From: Heterocephalus glaber
Taxonomy: Eukaryota; Chordata; Mammalia; Rodentia; Bathyergidae
NCBI RefSeq assembly: GCF_000247695.1
Contig: NW_004624795.1
Location: 3,814,280-3,878,279, forward strand
DNA: 64,000 nt
Reading direction: 5' to 3'
Shown here one piece after another: positions 56,968 to 64,000 of the stretch. The stretch's first letter is position 1. Each line of letters starts with the position of its first letter. The notes under the pieces are model-generated. The model was not told where the DNA came from. It saw nothing but the letters and a program-made list of their open reading frames with translations, and ran no database searches. A program made the translations under genes and the position numbers.

Positions 56968-57178
56968 GCCTGGGGATTTAGTTTAGTGGTTTTGCCGCCT
57001 GCTGCACAAGCCCAAAGACCAGAGGGAGTTCGATCCCCAGTACCAAAAACAAAACAAAACACCTCCAGCCCAGCTCGGTGGCTAGTGGTGTAATCCCAGA
57101 ACTCACTAGGTAACCCAGGGCGGGGCTCAAACCCACAGAGATCCTCCTGCCTCAGCCAGCCCAGGGTTGAGATCACAG
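56968..57178 (+). repeat. ID and rearranged B1
   Basis: ID 56968-57060 with an extra GAGG in the middle. Next 57061-57178 starts as forward B1 and ends as reverse B1 (internal inversion). Confidence 0.7.
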
Positions 57179-57751
57179 CTGAAAGAATTTTAAATTTTCA
57201 ACTGGCACTAGTATACTATATTAGGTACTTGATACCTATCCATTAACTTTTTTTACTTTTTTTTTTTGCATGCTTTGTCAGTTATACTTAAGTAAAGAAG
57301 CAAAAATTTCTATGCATAATGCATTTATAATCATGGCTTAGGTTTCAGGCCCAGATCCCACTGAGCAAGCACGGTGACACGGTTGGGTTACACACTGCAC
57401 ACCCTCTCCGGGCCTGGCTGCCTGGCTGGTGCGGGCCTTCCTGGCTGCCATGGCTGTGCCTGATGGTACTAACATTTTTATTTATTTATTTTATTAGTAT
57501 GTGTTTGCAGTCCGCATTGATAACTTCCATCGTGGGGAGTTGAAACATGTATGTGACACATCTGAATTCCTTTTATTTCTGGGGAGCGTTCTTTGAAGCC
57601 CCTCCCTCCTTGGGGTTAAGACTTGATTTAGGTCCTTGCATGATTCAGGGGAATACTCAGCACCTGAAAGGAACAAGGAAAACATTTTTTTGAAATATGG
57701 ACCAACAAAAAACAAATATGGACCAATGTTCCAAAGTGGCCCCTAAGAGTA

Positions 57752-58121
57752 CCGGCTGAGGTGGTACACACCTGTAATCCCAGAACTTGGAGGCTGAGGC
57801 AGGAGGATTGTGAGTTCAAGGCCAGCCTGAACTGTACGGTGAGACCCTGTCTCAAATAAAAACAAACAAAAAGTAAATGCAGAGAGCATCCAAACTTCTG
57901 AGGTAGGTCATTGATAATAAAAGAAATGAAGCTTTGTTTTTTCAGCCCCGGAGATCGAACTTGGAGCCTTAGCACAGAATTACATCTCCAGTCCTTATTA
58001 TTTTTTATTTTGAGACAAATTCTTGCCAAGTCACTAAATTGTCCAGGCCACGCTTGAACTTATGATCCTTCTGCCTCAGCCTCCCAGAAGCTTGGGATTC
58101 CTGGATGTACCATCAGCCCAG
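57752..58121. repeat. Forward B1 and reverse B1-ID dimer
   Basis: B1 57752-57873; dimer 57933-58121 ends 45 bp before the third tRNA-Cys copy. Confidence 0.82.
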
Positions 58122-58165
58122 CTAGTGCACACTACATTAACACTGTGATCTTCCCTCCTGGGGGG

Positions 58166-58237
58166 GGGGGTGTAGCTCGAGGGTAGAGCATTTGACTGCA
58201 GATCATGAGGTCCCCGGTTCAAATCCAGGTACCCCCT
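58166..58237 (+). tRNA. tRNA-Cys(GCA)-like, partly decayed
   Basis: 72 nt with anticodon GCA and B box GGTTCAAATCC, preceded by a run of G. It shows a T-T mismatch in the anticodon stem, a C-A mismatch in the T stem and an altered D loop (GAGGGTA for AGTGGTA). TTTT follows at 58249-58252. It may be a pseudogene or a weakly used copy. Confidence 0.7.
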
Positions 58238-58557
58238 AGTAATGTTGCTTTTAAAATGGCTGGCAAAGCAAAGCAGTTATGAATCTGAGAATTGGGGTAC
58301 CTGGGATACATTGTGTAGCTTGTTTGGCCGAGCCAGCCTTGGAAATAAGGGAACTGTTACATAGTCCCCACAGCAGTAGGAAAAATCACCTGACTGGGTG
58401 ATTGACTGAGGTGGGCTGTGAATCATTCCAGGACAAAGAAAGGAGCAGTTGTCTGGGTAGCCCTGTATGTCTAAAAAGCCTCAACTTTTGAAACTGTTGC
58501 AAGCTATTACTACATGCAACCAGAACATTTTTTGGCTTCTTTTCTGTTTTTGCTTTT

Positions 58558-58672
58558 CTTTTTGTTTTTTTCTGCAGATAGGGTCTTGCTCTGTAGTTTA
58601 GGCTTGAACTATGCAGTGAACTTGCTGCATTCCTCCTGCCTCAGCCTCCTGAATGCTAGGATTATGGCTAAA
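58558..58672 (-). repeat. Old B1 SINE
   Basis: Reverse, diverged. Confidence 0.75.
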
Positions 58673-58885
58673 CATTTTTTTCCTTCCGTGTTTCACTCAT
58701 TTCTTTCATACGGAGGAGCTTTTCACCTGATATGTGATACCAAAAGATTAGATATAGGGACATGAAAAATCAGCTCTTTCTCATTAAGCCAAATGTAAAA
58801 GGATTTCCCCAGAAAAAGTTAAGTAATTTTTCTTACTATATTATTAAATTTGGAAAAATTTGTTTCCCATTTTGAAATGTTATTT

Positions 58886-59330
58886 AGCCAAGCATGGTGA
58901 TGCACACCTGAAATCCCAGAACTCTGGGGGGTTGAGGCAGGAGAATTGAAAGTTCCAGCCCAGTTTAAGCAATTTAGCAATTTAAGTCCGAGATCTTGCC
59001 TCAAAATTTAAAAAATAAGGGGGGGGGAATAAAAATAATTAAGATGTGTTATATACATGTACCAATTCCCCAGGACTAACATAACCATTGTGTACTGCAA
59101 ACATGTACTAATAAAAATTTTTAAACTGAAGAAAAAAATTGTTTTTTTGTTTTGTTTTGCTACCAAGGATTGAACTCGGGATCTTGCGCCTGCAAGGCAG
59201 GCGATGGAACCACTGAGTTAAATCCCCAGCCCTAAAAAAATTGTTCTTAATTCATAAAAAAAAAAAGGTGAGATGTAGCTTAGGACAAAGGCTCATGGTT
59301 CAAACCCCAGGAGGGCTGAATAAATAAATA
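58886..59330 (+). repeat. B1-ID dimer split by a reverse ID
   Basis: Left B1 58886-59020; reverse ID 59156-59234 between AAAAAAATTGTT duplications; ID-like right half 59266-59330. Confidence 0.7.
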
Positions 59331-59418
59331 ATTTAGCCTGAGTGGTTGCACACACCTGTAACCCCAGCCATCCCTAGTACTGCTGTACAAGTAGATAAAT
59401 AATTCAACGATGCTATTT

Positions 59419-59895
59419 AGCATGCATGGTGGCACACGCCTGTGATCCTAGCACTTTGGGAGGCTGAGGCAGGAGAAACACAAGCTGAATCTCAGCCTTA
59501 GCAACTTGGTGAAACCACGTCTCCAAGTGCATCTATGTAAACAGGTGGTGGGTTAATATAATTTTGAATGAATTAAAAACATTGAAGGGCCGGGGATTTA
59601 GCTCAGTGGTTCTGGTGCCTGCCTCGAAAGTACAAGGTCCCAAGTTTGATCCCAGGTACCAAAAAAAAAATTTAAACATTTCTTGCTGGGTGTGGCAGTG
59701 CACATCTGTAGGAAGAGTGCTTCAGAGACTGAGGCAAGAAAATGGAAAGTCCCAGGCCAGCCTGGGCTTCATATTGAGATCTCATCTGAAAATGCCAAAT
59801 AAATAAATAAACATTTCTCTTTTTTGTTGTTGCTTTTGTTTTGAGACAAGGTCTTGCTCCTTAGTCCAGGATGGCCTTGAGCTCACCGGTGCTCC
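59419..59895. repeat. B1, ID, B1 and reverse B1 fragment
   Basis: B1 59419-59528, ID 59587-59671, B1 59682-59811 with (AAAT)n tail, reverse B1 5' part 59819-59895. Confidence 0.8.
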
Positions 59896-60140
59896 AAGTA
59901 AAGTGTGGCTCCCTGGATTGTGAGGGAGAGATGAGATCAGAGCAGATTTTAAGGAATGTGAGGTTATGTTCCCCTGAAGAGGGGCTGTTGTGACATCTTT
60001 GAACCAGGGGCAGGCTGATGGACTCGTTCAAGAAGGAAAGAGTGTCAAATTAATGGATCTGGAGATCAGATTGAGGGCCTAGGAAGACACCCTGGGTGTC
60101 ACGGCAACCAAGAAGAGTTCCTAAAAACAGAAAGGAAGTG

Positions 60141-60230
60141 GGCTGGGATGTAGCTCAACGGTAGAGCGCTTGCCTGGCTACAGCACATGTGCAAGCCCCA
60201 GCGCTCCATCCCAACACCAAGGAAAAGGAA
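60141..60230 (+). repeat. Old ID-like SINE
   Basis: GGGCTGGGATGTAGCTCAAC, then GGTAGAGCGCTTGCC, close to the classical rodent ID core. Confidence 0.8.
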
Positions 60231-60478
60231 GGAGGAGGAGGAAGATTGTTCCTCCCTAGGCCTCCCCGTCTTGGGTGACAGCAGGGCCACCGTCCAAGTG
60301 CTCAGGCCTAAGGCCTTGTAAGCTTCTTGACTCTTTTTCACACCCCACATCTTGTTGGTGCCTCATCTAAACAAATCCACCTCACATTGCTTCTCTGCAG
60401 GCCACAGCTTCCTAACAGACCTCCTACTTTCTGTATGTCGGTCAGATCTGTCCCTCTGTTTAAAATCAGGCAATGGAA

Positions 60479-60712
60479 CAGGTGTGGTGACTCATGCCTG
60501 TAATCCCAGCACTTGGGAGGCTGAGGCAGGAGGATCATGGCAAGTTTCAGGCCAGCCTAGGTTACATAGTGAGTTCAAGGCCAGCCTGGGCTACACAGTG
60601 AGAACTGACTCCAAAAACAAACATAACAAAACAAAAAACAATATAAAAAGGGATGAGGACGTGTCTCGGTGTTCCCTGGATTCAGTCCCAGGTACCGCAA
60701 ATAAATACACAT
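60479..60712 (+). repeat. B1 with 29-bp duplication and ID-like right half
   Basis: B1 60479-60640; short ID-like unit 60651-60712 ending in (AAAT)n, 130 bp before the RPL23 promoter elements. Confidence 0.82.
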
Positions 60713-60839
60713 ATAAATAAAGTATATATATACTTAAATAATAATGGCATGGCAGCAAGTACACACAAATCAGATGACTGCGGGTTTCATTTAGGTCGGC
60801 AAACCTCAACCTCCCTCCCCGCCCATCCGGAAAGCGCCA

Positions 60840-60997
60840 GCTGCGGTCCCGGACTTATTACGTCACAAGGCTGCGCGGGAAGGGAGAGAGGCGGGTTGAA
60901 CCTTGCGCGGTCACGTGGCCAGAATGGGTGGGGGATTCCGTTCATATCCCAGCATTCTTTATACCTACTTCCTTTCTGTCTCTTTCCGGCATCCAAT
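60840..60997 (+). promoter_or_regulatory. RPL23: RPL23 promoter and 5' TOP leader
   Basis: Contains a CRE-like TTACGTCA (60858-60865), an E-box CACGTG (60911-60916), a TATA-like TTTATA (about 60958-60963) and a pyrimidine tract (CCTTTCTGTCTCTTTCC) ending about 10 bp before the ATG. The tract is a 5' terminal oligopyrimidine motif, which links translation of ribosomal-protein mRNAs to mTOR. The start site is not exactly placed. Confidence 0.75.

Positions 60998-64000
<3,003 letters not shown>

Larger units (their letters stand above)
54546..60840. other. Intergenic, LASP1 promoter to RPL23 promoter, with tRNA-Cys genes
   Basis: Repeat-rich. Besides the tRNAs, unique stretches at 54546-54840, 55150-55770, 55920-56215 and 58240-58555 show no convincing exon. 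Confidence 0.7.

Overview
The window is mammalian nuclear DNA, almost certainly from a rodent. It carries intron-rich genes with GT-AG splice sites, CpG-island promoters and more than a hundred short interspersed elements (SINEs). The SINEs belong to three rodent groups: B1 (7SL-derived, many with the 29-bp internal duplication), ID (tRNA-derived), and dimers of B1 with an ID-like right half. Old MIR, L1M-type and DNA-transposon remnants lie beneath them. The exact ID consensus (GGCCGGGGATTTAGCTCAG start, GGTACC before the A tail) makes me think of a castorimorph/heteromyid-type rodent such as a kangaroo rat or pocket mouse, but that is recollection, not proof.

The gene order matches human 17q12, inverted: FBXO47 (+, 5' end missing), then a small-protein locus just downstream of LASP1 (-), LASP1 (-, complete), a tRNA-Cys group, and RPL23 (+, 3' end missing). 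About 1.6-19.8 kb holds the last eight coding exons of FBXO47, encoding about 333 residues with every reading frame open; its introns are packed with SINEs and L1 remnants. About 19.8-24.6 kb is repeat-rich intergenic DNA. About 24.6-26.3 kb is a CpG island. On its minus strand it contains a 25-codon open reading frame whose whole product is one membrane-spanning segment. Its position and strand fit the human locus LINC00672, which I recall being renamed LASP1NB. This is the most interesting item in the window.

About 27.97-53.9 kb is LASP1. Its seven coding exons reconstruct to exactly 261 codons: a LIM domain, two nebulin-like repeats, a linker and an SH3 domain. It has a clear poly(A) signal and a GC-rich promoter with a TATA-like box. 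The 5' part of the gene (about 47-54 kb) is notably poor in SINEs. About 54.4-58.3 kb has two well-formed convergent tRNA-Cys(GCA) genes and a third, partly decayed one; human has tRNA-Cys genes at the same place upstream of LASP1. About 60.8-64 kb is the promoter and first three exons of RPL23. Intron 2 carries an H/ACA small nucleolar RNA that I read as SNORA21, folded from the sequence.

The genes act in separate processes: FBXO47 in meiosis, LASP1 at focal adhesions and actin, RPL23 in the large ribosomal subunit, and tRNA-Cys and SNORA21 in translation and rRNA modification. What joins them is conserved synteny rather than a pathway.
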